The notes beneath the pieces are model-generated. The model did no database searches. It worked only from the letters and a program-made list of their open reading frames with translations, and was not told the DNA's origin. This document shows positions 56,175 through 64,000 of a stretch of 64,000 nt of DNA, one piece after another. A program made the translations under genes and the position numbers. The stretch is taken from positions 88,716 to 152,715 of the forward strand of contig NZ_QTVG01000007.1 of assembly GCF_003460505.1 (NCBI RefSeq), written 5' to 3'. The first letter of the stretch is position 1, and every line of letters starts with the position of its first letter. The stretch comes from Eubacterium sp. AF36-5BH (lineage in GTDB: Bacteria > Bacillota > Clostridia > Lachnospirales > Lachnospiraceae).

Positions 56175-56203
56175 TTGCAATCTATCAGTAATTGTATTAT
56201 TAT
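56175..56203 (+). promoter_or_regulatory. Promoter of the ferredoxin gene
   Basis: TTGCAA (56175-56180) and TATTAT (56198-56203) are 17 bp apart and 39 bp before the ATG. The -35 lies inside ATTGTTGCAATCTATCAG, nearly the same as ATTGTTGCAATTTATCAG at about 55934-55951 in the repeat array. Confidence 0.75.
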
Positions 56204-56241
56204 ATGAATATAAATTTTATAATTTAAAGGAGGCTTTCATA

Positions 56242-56415
56242 ATGGCTTACAAGATTAATGATGGATGCATCGGTTGTGGTGCATGCGCAGGCGCTTGCCC
56301 AGTTGGCGCTATTAGCGAAGGTGACGGAGCATTCGTTATCGATGCTAGTGCATGTATCGAATGTGGAGCTTGTACAGGATCATGTCCTACAGGTTCAATC
56401 GAATTAGATGCTTAA
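56242..56415 (+). CDS. 2[4Fe-4S] ferredoxin (clostridial type)
   Basis: The 57-residue protein has two complete cluster motifs, CIGCGACAGACP and CIECGACTGSCP, in the classical CxxCxxCxxxCP spacing. It carries low-potential electrons, for example between pyruvate:ferredoxin oxidoreductase and hydrogenase or Rnf, in the cytoplasm. Codons are much more G/C-rich and ordered than in the neighbours, as expected for a very highly expressed gene. AAAGGAGG is 9 nt before the ATG, and a strong promoter and terminator flank it, so it is a single-gene transcript. Confidence 0.97.
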   Translation: MAYKINDGCIGCGACAGACPVGAISEGDGAFVIDASACIECGACTGSCPTGSIELDA

Positions 56416-56426
56416 TTAGAGATAGC

Positions 56427-56457
56427 AAAAGGAGACACCCCAAGGTTGTCTCCTTTT
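56427..56457 (+). terminator. Terminator of the ferredoxin gene
   Basis: The perfect 11-bp arms are aaaaggagaca (56427-56437)/tgtctcctttt (56447-56457). It lies 11 bp after the ferredoxin stop and may also serve the convergent MerR gene. Confidence 0.9.
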
Positions 56458-56535
56458 CTATTGCACATTATTCATTATTTAATTCTGCTAATAACCAACT
56501 TCTACATCTGTCCCATAGAGTTACTTAATAGTTAC

Positions 56536-57240
56536 CTACTGAGCCGGTGCTTTCTTTCCGATTTTCAAATCTCCCTTTTTCTTCTCTGCTGCCAGCTTTT
56601 TCTGTTTTTCCTGTTTAAGTCTTTGTTCTTCTTTTTTAGTTTTCTTCAGTAGAAGTTTTTCAGCTTTAAGTTGTCGTCTTTTTTCTCTTCTTGAAAGTTT
56701 TTGTTTGGAACGCATTGCCATATCTAACTTTTTATAGCGTTCTTCCTCTCTTTCGTCCTGAGTCCGCATTAGATAATTCATTTCTTTTAAAACTTTTTCG
56801 CTTACGTTTCCACTTACTTCCTTGCCTAATTCTCCGGCACTCTTCTTTAACGCCTTAGAAACAACCTTATCCATTATTGCCTGAAACTGTTCCATCTTGC
56901 TTTCGCTACTCTCAATTGTCTCAACCTTCATCTGCTCTTTAAGCACCGGTGCACTAACTGCTGTAGCTGTTAAAGCCATGTTATTTCTGCAATTATTGTT
57001 TTTTCCTTCTTTTGTATCAGGGTCCGTCAGCATCATTTTAATTGTTCTAAGTCCATAGCCCTGATTTTTTAAGTCACGCACATTCTTCAACAAATTAATA
57101 TGATTGTCGGTGTAATATCGATGCCCCATTTCATTTCTTGGTATAACTATATTAAGTTCTTCCTCCCAGTATCTTAAAACATGAGATTCTACTCCCAGCA
57201 TCCTTGATGCATCTGAAATCATGTATCTCTTTTCCCCCAT
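56536..57240 (-). CDS. MerR-family regulator with long coiled-coil tail
   Basis: The 234-residue protein has an N-terminal MerR-type helix-turn-helix (about 1-70, YMISDASRMLGVESHVLRYW, NEMGHRYYTDNHINLLKNVR). Residues about 150-225 form a very basic, Lys/Glu/Arg-rich coiled coil (RREKRRQLKAEKLLLKKTKK). It lacks the Cys ligands of metal-sensing MerR proteins. DNA binding is likely; the inducer is unknown, and the tail might bind nucleic acid or another protein. GGAGG precedes the ATG. The promoter is at 57304-57332. Confidence 0.87.
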   Translation of the reverse strand: MGEKRYMISDASRMLGVESHVLRYWEEELNIVIPRNEMGHRYYTDNHINLLKNVRDLKNQGYGLRTIKMMLTDPDTKEGKNNNCRNNMALTATAVSAPVLKEQMKVETIESSESKMEQFQAIMDKVVSKALKKSAGELGKEVSGNVSEKVLKEMNYLMRTQDEREEERYKKLDMAMRSKQKLSRREKRRQLKAEKLLLKKTKKEEQRLKQEKQKKLAAEKKKGDLKIGKKAPAQ

Positions 57241-57303
57241 TTTAACCTCCTAAACCTGCCCCTTTACAGGGTTTGAAATTCATACTAATTTCTTAACACC
57301 ACA

Positions 57304-57332
57304 ATTATAAGTCCATTATATTCCCCTATCAA
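57304..57332 (-). promoter_or_regulatory. Promoter of the MerR gene
   Basis: On the minus strand TTGATA (57327-57332) and TATAAT (57304-57309) are 17 bp apart, 64 bp upstream of the ATG. Confidence 0.8.
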
Positions 57333-57408
57333 TAAAAATAGCACTGCAAAAAATGTAACCTTTTGCGGAGGTGTCGAAGAAGATATATTTATATACTTGA
57401 GTATACAA

Positions 57409-57449
57409 AAAACCTTTGAGACAAATTTAAAATCTGTTTCAAAGGTTTT
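57409..57449 (-). terminator. Terminator of the gdpP-rplI-dnaB operon
   Basis: The 15-bp arms aaaacctttgagaca (57409-57423)/tgtttcaaaggtttt (57435-57449) have one mismatch, followed on the minus strand by a T-run. It lies 58 bp after the dnaB stop. Confidence 0.85.
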
Positions 57450-57506
57450 CTACATATTAGCATTATCTATTAAAAATACTTTATATCTTCTTAGGCATAC
57501 AACGAT

Positions 57507-58850
57507 TTAAATCTGATCACCAGGTTGTTCTGCATCTTCGAATTTTGTAAACTGTGGTAACCATACCAATTCAACTTCACCTACAGGGCCGTTTCTCTGT
57601 TTAGCTACGTTAAGAATAATTCTGTTTCTGTCTTCTTCTTTTTTCTCCTTGTCGTAATATCTTGACATAAGCATTACAACGTCGGCATCCTGCTCGATAG
57701 AACCGGATTCACGAAGATCCGCCATAATAGGCTTTCTGTCTTCTCTTGTTTCAGATGCACGGTTAAGCTGTGAAAGCGCAATTACCGGAACATTTAGCTC
57801 TCTGGCAATACCCTTTAATGTTCTTGATATTTCTGCAATTTCCTGTTCACGGCTTCCGTGAGGTGTGTTGGTTGTCATCAACTGTAAATAGTCTACAATA
57901 ACCAACTGAATATCTTTTTCCAGTTTAAACTTTCTACACTTTGATCTCATTTCACCGATACTTATACCCGGAGTATCATCAATAATAATTCCTGAGTTAC
58001 CAATAACATTGGCTGATTCTACTATATTTTCCCATTCGCTGTCACTTAAATCACCAATACGGATTTTCTGTGAACTAACCATTGAGTTCTGTGAAATCAC
58101 ACGGTTTATAAGCTGTTCGCTTGACATTTCCAAGCTGAATATTGCCACCGGAATGTTATGTTTAACTGCAATTGTTTCTGTTAAGTTGAGTACGAAAGCT
58201 GTTTTACCAACAGAAGGTCTGGCGGCTATAAGAATCAAATCTGAAGGCTGGAGACCTGACAACTGCTTGTCAAGCTTGGCAAATCCCGTTTCCAAACCTG
58301 TAATAGAACCTTTCGTCTGAGCTGCCTGTTCAATCTTGTCAAAAACATTTAAAACAATCTGTCTTACAGGAACATAATCTCCTGTATTACCTGTTTGAAT
58401 CAAGTCAAAAATACTTTTCTCTGTTTCTTCAAGAATTGCCTCTAAAGGCTTGTTGCCTGCATAACATGTATTAGCAATACTCTCATTTGCCCTTATAAGA
58501 TTTCTCATTACTGACTTTTCATATACAATATCCGCATACTGCTTTATGTTTGCAGATGTTGGAACCATATCTAAAATATTTCTAATAAAATCAATACTAA
58601 TAACTTCTGAAGGAACGTCCATTTCTTCCAGTTTTGTTTTGATTGTAACCAGGTCACCCTCACGTCCTTCGTTATACAATTCAACCATTGCCTTAAACAA
58701 TGAACCGTACTGTTTATTATAAAAATCCGCATCTGATAATTTTTCCATTGCAACTGTTATTGCTTCCTGGTCCATCATCATTGAGCCAATAACAGCCTGC
58801 TCCGCCTCGTTGCTATGAGGCATTATTCTTTTTACTACTGCTTCGTCCAT
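57507..58850 (-). CDS. dnaB: Replicative DNA helicase DnaB
   Basis: The hexameric helicase unwinds DNA at the fork. The 447 residues hold an N-terminal primase-interacting domain (about 10-110, NEAEQAVIGSMMMDQEA) and the RecA-like C-terminal domain with Walker A AARPSVGKTAF near 215, LVIVDYLQLM and GLSGTRE-type SREQEIAEISRTLKGIARE. The length matches the family (named dnaC in Bacillus). GGAG precedes the ATG by 8 nt. It is the last gene of the gdpP-rplI-dnaB operon, an order conserved across Firmicutes. Confidence 0.96.
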   Translation of the reverse strand: MDEAVVKRIMPHSNEAEQAVIGSMMMDQEAITVAMEKLSDADFYNKQYGSLFKAMVELYNEGREGDLVTIKTKLEEMDVPSEVISIDFIRNILDMVPTSANIKQYADIVYEKSVMRNLIRANESIANTCYAGNKPLEAILEETEKSIFDLIQTGNTGDYVPVRQIVLNVFDKIEQAAQTKGSITGLETGFAKLDKQLSGLQPSDLILIAARPSVGKTAFVLNLTETIAVKHNIPVAIFSLEMSSEQLINRVISQNSMVSSQKIRIGDLSDSEWENIVESANVIGNSGIIIDDTPGISIGEMRSKCRKFKLEKDIQLVIVDYLQLMTTNTPHGSREQEIAEISRTLKGIARELNVPVIALSQLNRASETREDRKPIMADLRESGSIEQDADVVMLMSRYYDKEKKEEDRNRIILNVAKQRNGPVGEVELVWLPQFTKFEDAEQPGDQI

Positions 58851-58921
58851 AGTGCATCTCCATTCATAGTAAAATTATCGCAATACATCCTTAGACATAT
58901 TGCGATTCTCTTAATTACTAA

Positions 58922-59368
58922 TTATTTTGCTTCAACTTTTACTGCTAACTTTCCAACTACATCCTTGTGTAACTTAATGTTTACATTGTAAGTTCCAAGT
59001 GACTTAATTGCGTCAGGAATGACAATCTTCTTCTTATCAATGTCCTTTCCCAGCTGTTTCTTTGCTTCTAAAGCTATTTCTTTACTTGAAATTGAACCAA
59101 ATACCTTGCCTTCAACTCCAGCCTGTATCTTAACAGTAATTGATTTGTCTTCTAAGTCCTTTGCCAAAGCCTGAGCAGTTTCTAATTTTTCTTTGGCAAC
59201 TTTAGCTGCATTCTGCTGTTGAAGCTTTAAGTCATTTAAATTCTTTCCTGTTGCTTCTAAACCTAAATTCTTCTTTAATATAAAGTTTCTGGCATATCCA
59301 TCATTTACATTTACTATCTCACCTTTTTTTCCAAGTGACTTTACGTCTTCTAATAAAATAACTTTCAT
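58922..59368 (-). CDS. rplI: 50S ribosomal protein L9
   Basis: The 148 residues show the L9 N-terminal signature [20 protein letters not shown] and [14 protein letters not shown], a central long helix ([15 protein letters not shown]), and the C-terminal domain ending [10 protein letters not shown]9 sits on the large ribosomal subunit and helps hold the reading frame. Its ATG overlaps the gdpP stop (TAATG), and GGAG is 9 nt upstream. It is followed by dnaB after 71 bp. Confidence 0.97.
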   Translation of the reverse strand: MKVILLEDVKSLGKKGEIVNVNDGYARNFILKKNLGLEATGKNLNDLKLQQQNAAKVAKEKLETAQALAKDLEDKSITVKIQAGVEGKVFGSISSKEIALEAKKQLGKDIDKKKIVIPDAIKSLGTYNVNIKLHKDVVGKLAVKVEAK

Positions 59369-61419
59369 TACATGTCTCCTTCTTCAATTCTTCTACTGAT
59401 TGCGTTTTTAATCATCTGTGTTACTTCTCCTAAAGATGCGTCTTTAACCTGAGCTCCTGCCAGATTCATGTGACCGCCACCTCCAAACTCTTCCATAAGC
59501 ACCTGAACATTAATTTTATCTAACGATCTTGCACTTATGTATATTAAATCATTGTATGGTGTACATACGAATGATGCTTTTACATTCTTAATGTTTAACA
59601 ATTCATTAGCTGCCTGAGCACCTACAACTGTTGGTGATGAAACATTCTTTGCCGTACATACAGAAATTGCATAACAGTCCTTGTAAATTTCTGTATTCTG
59701 TACTGCTGTAGCTTTTGCCTTATAGTCATTAATATCATCTCTGAACATTCGTCTGACTCTTGTTATATCAGCACCATTTTTCTTAAGATATGCTGCTGCC
59801 TCAAAAGTTCTTACACCTGTTCTGTTAGTGAAGTTGTTTGTATCCACCATAATACCACCATAAAGTGCTTCGGCTTCCATTTTGTTAATCTTAACTGTTT
59901 CTGGTATGTATTGCATAATCTCTACAACCATTTCACATGTAGAAGATGATGCAAGTTCTATATATGACAACTGTGCGTTATCTATTACGTCTTCTGATTG
60001 TCTATGGTGATCAAAAACAACCAGGCACTGTGCTCTTCTGACTAATTCAGGATATTCTGTATAAGCAGCTCTGTTACAGTCAACAACTATTAAGGCGTCA
60101 TTTTTTCCTATTTTGGAAACTGCTTCGCTACCTGAAATAAACATGTCTTCAGCATAAATATCTGACTCATGGAACATTTGAGCTATCGGTATTACGCTAC
60201 CTGAAATATCTTCTATTACAATGTGGGCTTTTTTACCAATTGTCTGAGCTATTCTATAAAATCCTATGGAAGCACCAAATGAATCGTTATCTCCAATATG
60301 GTGTCCCATTATAAATATTGTTTCTTTTGTTTCAATTAAATCTCTAAATGCTGTAGCTTTTACTCTTGATTTTACTTTTGTGTTTTTTTCTACTGACTTG
60401 GACTTTCCACCATAATAATATACTTTGTTGCCTTCTTTTAGCACTGCCTGGTCACCACCACGTCCCAGTGCCATGTCAATGGCTGCTCTTGCGATCTCAT
60501 AATTTGCCACTAAACCATTGCCACCTACACCTATACCAATACTAAGTGTAATTGGAAGTCCATTTCCAATATTTACTGTTTTTACTTCATCTAATATTGC
60601 AAACTTATTTGTCTGCATCTTGCTAACAAATTTTGTTTTAAACATGACGAAATATTTATCATTTTCAAGCTTTCGTACAATTCCGTCATACTGTGTGAAA
60701 TACTTATTTATTTTTCTATCTATTAACGCTACAAGCAATGTTCTTCTTGTTGGATCGATACTATTAAGAACTTCATCATAGTTATCAATATAAATATGAC
60801 CTGTTACTAATTTTTCCTCTTTGTTCTCTTTAGCTAACTGGTGAATCAATGTCTCGTCAAACATATACATGGAAATTAACGCCCCATCACCACCAATCAA
60901 TGGCACTAAAGCACTTTCTACGTTTTCCTCATTCATTGAGAATAATTTGAGAATTACCTTATACACTTTATTCTCGTGTTTAACTTCAAATTCGCTTCTG
61001 CCCTCTTCATCAAATGAAAAGTCCTCTGCGGTTATTCCTTCAAAAACAGATGCAATAGGCTTATTTCTAATATTTTTTTCACATATTTTATCCATTTCAT
61101 TATTAGTCCACATTACCTTGCCGCTTTCATCTAAAAGGCAATACGGAACTTCCATGTCACGTATCATTTTTCTTTGAACCTGACTGTACTCCGCCCCAAA
61201 ATCAACAAGATTTCTCATAATATTAGGCTTAAACAATAAATACACCGTAGCAGATATACATAAATATAAAACTGCTGCAAATGTCATTAACACACCTGCC
61301 TTTATACTTATTGTAAACCCTAATGCTGCCATTACAAGCCAAATAAAATTCAAGTATAATGGCCATCTAATATATTGTGGTAAATTTCCTTTAGCTTTTA
61401 ATTTCTTCTCGTCCACCAT
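59368..61419 (-). CDS. gdpP: Cyclic-di-AMP phosphodiesterase GdpP (DHH family)
   Basis: GdpP breaks down cyclic di-AMP, which controls turgor and wall balance. The 683 residues show two N-terminal membrane segments (about 18-55), a degenerate PAS region (about 90-160), a modified GGDEF domain (about 180-310) and the DHH/DHHA1 module with [53 protein letters not shown] and the C-terminal [14 protein letters not shown] longer frame from 61731 is open, but AAAGGAAG lies before the ATG at 61419, and the promoter sits 44 bp upstream of that. It is the first gene of the operon. Confidence 0.95.
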   Translation of the reverse strand: MVDEKKLKAKGNLPQYIRWPLYLNFIWLVMAALGFTISIKAGVLMTFAAVLYLCISATVYLLFKPNIMRNLVDFGAEYSQVQRKMIRDMEVPYCLLDESGKVMWTNNEMDKICEKNIRNKPIASVFEGITAEDFSFDEEGRSEFEVKHENKVYKVILKLFSMNEENVESALVPLIGGDGALISMYMFDETLIHQLAKENKEEKLVTGHIYIDNYDEVLNSIDPTRRTLLVALIDRKINKYFTQYDGIVRKLENDKYFVMFKTKFVSKMQTNKFAILDEVKTVNIGNGLPITLSIGIGVGGNGLVANYEIARAAIDMALGRGGDQAVLKEGNKVYYYGGKSKSVEKNTKVKSRVKATAFRDLIETKETIFIMGHHIGDNDSFGASIGFYRIAQTIGKKAHIVIEDISGSVIPIAQMFHESDIYAEDMFISGSEAVSKIGKNDALIVVDCNRAAYTEYPELVRRAQCLVVFDHHRQSEDVIDNAQLSYIELASSSTCEMVVEIMQYIPETVKINKMEAEALYGGIMVDTNNFTNRTGVRTFEAAAYLKKNGADITRVRRMFRDDINDYKAKATAVQNTEIYKDCYAISVCTAKNVSSPTVVGAQAANELLNIKNVKASFVCTPYNDLIYISARSLDKINVQVLMEEFGGGGHMNLAGAQVKDASLGEVTQMIKNAISRRIEEGDM

Positions 61420-61462
61420 TTTTCTTCCTTTCAAAAAGGTATAAAAACCTAGTATCGTTTTG

Positions 61463-61491
61463 ATTATACCATATTTTATCTTTACAGTTAA
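61463..61491 (-). promoter_or_regulatory. gdpP: Promoter of the gdpP operon
   Basis: On the minus strand TTAACT (61486-61491) and TATAAT (61463-61468) are 17 bp apart, and TGG before the -10 makes it an extended type. It overlaps the outward promoter of the next gene. Confidence 0.7.
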
Positions 61492-61509
61492 TATATTTTC
61501 CTTTAAAAT
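61481..61509 (+). promoter_or_regulatory. Promoter of the 61541-61807 gene
   Basis: TTTACA (61481-61486) and TAAAAT (61504-61509) are 17 bp apart, 32 bp upstream of the ATG. It shares sequence with the gdpP promoter on the other strand. Confidence 0.6.
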
Positions 61510-61540
61510 CAAAGAAGTTATTTGTGAAGGAGAGATTTTT

Positions 61541-61807
61541 ATGTTCAGAGTTTGGGGTAGAACCTTTAAAAGCAACAAAATGCTACAAAGCACTACAATT
61601 GAATTAGATATAGACGACACAAGAACCCATAAGATTTTCAAGGCTCTTGAGATGATTTGCGACGAATTTGATTTAAGCAATCCTATATGGCTTGAATCTA
61701 ATATTAAAGAATTCAAAAAAATTGCCCGCACAAGATTTTATGCGGACAGTTTTGTTGAATCTATTGATTTTGATTATCTGGATTTCTATGTAATCGAAGA
61801 AGACTAA
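61541..61807 (+). CDS. Small conserved protein of unknown function
   Basis: The 88-residue acidic protein begins MFRVWGRTFKSNKML and has an ELDIDDTRTHKIFKALEMIC core and a DFDYLDFYVIEED C-terminus. I recall similar short proteins in Lachnospiraceae but know no function. AAGGAG lies well before the ATG at 61541, which rules out the longer frame from 61460. Its stop is directly adjacent to the stop of the convergent 80-residue gene. It is divergent from gdpP with overlapping promoters. Confidence 0.8.
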   Translation: MFRVWGRTFKSNKMLQSTTIELDIDDTRTHKIFKALEMICDEFDLSNPIWLESNIKEFKKIARTRFYADSFVESIDFDYLDFYVIEED

Positions 61808-62050
61808 TTACATTGGTCCTCTCATAAGGAAATCCATAATTTTCTTTGAATCTTCTAATTCGTGAGCTACTATTTCCATTTCAGGAATCTGTGCTGATGA
61901 AGAGAAAATTGTTGAAAGTGAAACAAGCTGACATAACTTTGATTTAAGGTTAAGTCTGTCCCCGTCATCTGTGATAAGTTCAACCTTTCCCTGACAACTG
62001 TCTATTACTTTTAAAAATTCTTCCGGATTATCGATATTCTTAATCTTCAT
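61808..62050 (-). CDS. Small conserved protein of unknown function (PolyA-like domain absent)
   Basis: The 80-residue protein reads MKIKNIDNPEEFLKVIDSCQ, VELITDDGDRLNLKSKLCQL and a C-terminal MDFLMRGPM. It has a well-placed purine-rich site (AAAGGAAA) before its ATG. The pattern of charged and hydrophobic residues suggests a small alpha/beta fold, but I recognise no family with known function. It ends exactly where the convergent plus-strand gene ends, leaving no room for a terminator between them. Confidence 0.75.
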   Translation of the reverse strand: MKIKNIDNPEEFLKVIDSCQGKVELITDDGDRLNLKSKLCQLVSLSTIFSSSAQIPEMEIVAHELEDSKKIMDFLMRGPM

Positions 62051-62173
62051 AATTGTGTTTCCTTTCCTTATTAATTTAATATTTATTTTAATTTAATATT
62101 TAACATCACGTTAAACATTAAATTATTATCATAAAATGCAAACTTAATTATAATTTTTATATTATAAATTTGT

Positions 62174-62626
62174 CTATTTATTTTTCTGCTTTTCTTCTAT
62201 TTCTTTTAGCATGTCAATTCTAACCTGATGTCTTCCACCTTCATATTCTGCTTCAAGCCACTGGTCTACTATCATTTTGGCAAGTTCAATACCTACAACC
62301 CTTGCTCCAAAAGCAATTATGTTTGTATTATTGTGCTGTTTTGATAATTTTGCACTATATGGTTCACTACATACACATGCTCTTATTCCATTAACCTTGT
62401 TTGCAGAAAGTGAAATTCCAACTCCTGTTCCACAAATTAAAACACCACAGTCAACTTCACCTGCAACAATAGCATTTGCCACAGCTTCACCATATTCAGG
62501 ATAGTTACATCTCTCTGTTGAATCTGTACCGAAATTAACGACCTCATGACCTTTTTCTTCAAGATATGCCTTAATTTCATTCTTCATTTCTACTGCAACA
62601 TGATCATTTCCAATTCCAATTTTCAT
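62174..62626 (-). CDS. rpiB: Ribose 5-phosphate isomerase B
   Basis: RpiB interconverts ribose 5-phosphate and ribulose 5-phosphate in the pentose phosphate pathway. The 150 residues carry the family motifs IGNDHVAVEMK (Asp and His of the active site), NFGTDSTERCNYPEYGE, and LICGTGVGISLSANKVNGIR, which contains the catalytic Cys. ARVVGIELAKMIVDQWL is typical of the C-terminus. GAGAGGT precedes the ATG at 62626; the frame is open 8 codons upstream without a site. It follows the DeoR regulator and the kinase gene and probably belongs to a sugar-use operon. Confidence 0.94.
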   Translation of the reverse strand: MKIGIGNDHVAVEMKNEIKAYLEEKGHEVVNFGTDSTERCNYPEYGEAVANAIVAGEVDCGVLICGTGVGISLSANKVNGIRACVCSEPYSAKLSKQHNNTNIIAFGARVVGIELAKMIVDQWLEAEYEGGRHQVRIDMLKEIEEKQKNK

Positions 62627-62718
62627 TTTTCTACCTCTCATAATTTTCATATTTTAGTCTAGAAAATATTAAGAAATATCTCCTTTAAAAATTAATATGT
62701 TATACAGTAAATAACCTG

Positions 62719-63456
62719 TTATACAATAATATATTCTTCTGCACCCTTTACAACGTCCGTTACTTCATTGCATATTATTGTTGCCTGATTTAAATCAAGC
62801 ACTTTACATAATGTACTTTTCCCCGACTTGCTACTATCTGCTAAAATATAAGCTTTCTTGGCATTTTTACATACAATTCGCTTTTTTTCAGCTTCCAACA
62901 AATCCGGTGTATTATATCCAGCCTCAAGTGAAAAACCTGACATTCCAACAAATGCCTTATCAAAATAGTAACTCTTTAAGAAATTGTTTGTTGTAATTCC
63001 TCTAATTGATGCTGTTGCTATATTAATCTCTCCGCCGGCAATAATACATTTAATGTTAGGACTTTGTAGTTCAGAATATATTAATGCGTTCGTTGTCACT
63101 ACTGTTATATTCTTATCTCTTAAATATTTCATCATATCTAAAGCAGTGCTTCCTGAATCAATATATATAGAATCACCATCTTCAACTAATTCTGCTGCTG
63201 CTTTAGCTATTCTATCTTTTTCACTGACATTTTTCATTTTCTTTGACATAACAGGGATTTCATAGCTGTCTCTTTTTAAACAAGCACCACCGCCTCTTAA
63301 TAAAGTAATCTCACCTTCACGTTCCATTGTTTTAAGATCTCTTCTAACTGTGGATTCAGACACCCCACCTAAGGCATCGCAAAGCTCATCTAAAGATACA
63401 ACCTCATTTTCCTCTAATAATTGTGCTATCTGCAATCTTCTCTCATAAGGTATCAT
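62719..63456 (-). CDS. DeoR-family transcriptional regulator
   Basis: The 245-residue repressor has the N-terminal DeoR helix-turn-helix (MIPYERRLQIAQLLEENEVV, ESTVRRDLKTMEREGEITLL) and the C-terminal sugar-phosphate-binding domain (about 75-235, with IYIDSGSTALDMMKYL, TVVTTNALIYSEL and ADSSKSGKSTLCKV). DeoR proteins respond to phosphorylated sugars. AGGAGG is 9 nt before the ATG. Between a PfkB-family kinase and rpiB, it most likely controls this ribose- or related-sugar unit. Confidence 0.93.
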   Translation of the reverse strand: MIPYERRLQIAQLLEENEVVSLDELCDALGGVSESTVRRDLKTMEREGEITLLRGGGACLKRDSYEIPVMSKKMKNVSEKDRIAKAAAELVEDGDSIYIDSGSTALDMMKYLRDKNITVVTTNALIYSELQSPNIKCIIAGGEINIATASIRGITTNNFLKSYYFDKAFVGMSGFSLEAGYNTPDLLEAEKKRIVCKNAKKAYILADSSKSGKSTLCKVLDLNQATIICNEVTDVVKGAEEYIIV

Positions 63457-63521
63457 ATCTTTTTTCCTCCTGCTCTCTATAATATCCTTTCGCCAATAAA
63501 AATGTCAATAATAATCGGTGT

Positions 63522-64000
63522 TTACATAACTTCTTCTAATGTTGGCATAGATGGCTGTGCTCCATATCTGCATACAGTTACTGCACTGCACTTTGTTGCA
63601 AATCTGCAAGCCTCTGTTAATGTTAATCCTTCAACAATAGAATGACTTACTGCCCCAATATATGAATCTCCGGCTCCGGTTGTTTCAACTGCATCCACTT
63701 TCTTTGCCGGAATCACTTCGATTTTACCATTTTCATATACTACAGCTCCAAGTGATCCTAATGTGATAATCACGTTATTATTGTATTTTTCGGCTAATTT
63801 CTTTATTTCTTCTTTTGCTTTTTCTAATGAGTCAATATTTTCCTTACAGTAAAATGATGCCTCTACCTCATTTACTACAAGTATATCTACTTTTGCAAGA
63901 TATTCGTCCGGTAACTCAATTGCAGGTGCTGCATTTAACACAACTATACATCCTGCTTCTTTTGCTTTGTCAATTCCATATTCTATCATTGGCACAGGAA
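63522..64000 (-). CDS. Ribokinase/PfkB-family sugar kinase (5' end beyond window)
   Basis: The C-terminal 159 or so residues are inside the window. They contain VVLNAAPAIELPDEYL (the NPAP-like motif), LVVNEVEA, VIITLGSLGAVVYENG and the catalytic TTGAGDSYIGA, and end SMPTLEEVM. This is the PfkB fold and fits ribokinase best, since rpiB and a DeoR regulator follow on the same strand. It would phosphorylate a sugar with ATP. The start and the sugar-binding half are outside the window, so the substrate is uncertain. Confidence 0.88.
   Translation of the reverse strand, partial: PVPMIEYGIDKAKEAGCIVVLNAAPAIELPDEYLAKVDILVVNEVEASFYCKENIDSLEKAKEEIKKLAEKYNNNVIITLGSLGAVVYENGKIEVIPAKKVDAVETTGAGDSYIGAVSHSIVEGLTLTEACRFATKCSAVTVCRYGAQPSMPTLEEVM

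Noticed and set aside
59368..61731. Longer GdpP start at 61731
   Set aside because: The extra 104 residues cover the gdpP promoter and the antisense of another gene; AAAGGAAG marks the ATG at 61419.
1..64000. tRNA, rRNA or insertion sequences
   Set aside because: I saw no cloverleaf, no conserved rRNA segments and no transposase in any frame, though short RNAs could be missed by eye.

Overview
The window looks like chromosome of a low-GC Gram-positive anaerobe, most likely a Lachnospiraceae-type Clostridia. This is inferred from strong AGGAGG ribosome sites, an AT-rich sequence, a Spo0A-type regulator, ATP-dependent PEP carboxykinase, tandem DegV proteins, a small 2[4Fe-4S] ferredoxin and many secreted proteins with Lys-rich Fn3-like tails. 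I cannot name the species. Most genes are on the minus strand; plus-strand genes are at 8.6-11.2 kb, 49.0-53.7 kb, 55.2-56.4 kb and 61.5 kb. I found no tRNA, rRNA, CRISPR array or insertion sequence.

Layout. 0-6.2 kb: ftsE-ftsX and the start of a secreted protein, a CdaR/PucR regulator, a 5'-truncated relic of a secreted F5/8C protein, a sugar-ABC ATPase and a CvfB-like S1 protein. 6.2-11.3 kb: acyl-ACP thioesterase, L,D-transpeptidase, a membrane protein of unknown function and a secreted metallo-beta-lactamase-fold protein. 11.3-18 kb: an ABC-2 exporter pair, a Cys-rich small protein, two DegV proteins and a secreted Fn3 protein. 18-20 kb: amt followed by two PII genes. 20-28 kb: a 1,711-residue multidomain GH81 beta-1,3-glucanase and a BspA-type LRR protein. 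28-32 kb: a MarR regulator with a heterodimeric ABC exporter. 32.4-39 kb: a DUF1858 protein, a large S8 protease and pckA. 39-46.2 kb is an accessory island: an AlbA_2-type pseudogene, two unusual sigma factors with long C-terminal extensions around a DUF4143 ATPase, and a Fic-like protein lacking the catalytic His. 46.4-53.8 kb: rlmD, a YhaM-like nuclease, mutS2 and an OmpR-type two-component system. 54-57.3 kb: spo0A, an S24-like repressor, ferredoxin and a MerR regulator. 57.5-64 kb: the conserved gdpP-rplI-dnaB operon, two small conserved genes, rpiB, a DeoR regulator and a partial ribokinase-family kinase.

The genes suggest a polysaccharide-using gut or rumen-type bacterium (inference). 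It secretes a beta-glucanase, a protease and adhesin-like proteins, takes up sugars through ABC importers, senses nitrogen through Amt/PII, and maintains its wall through FtsEX and L,D-transpeptidase.

Between the genes there is an unusual amount of structure: a dispersed hairpin-containing repeat in at least three copies, a 74-bp tandem hairpin repeat, a 24-bp tandem array, terminators with very long loops, and exact palindromes just upstream of both sigma-factor genes. The most interesting targets are the sigma/ATPase island, the dispersed repeat, and the Lys-rich Fn3 tail shared by secreted proteins.
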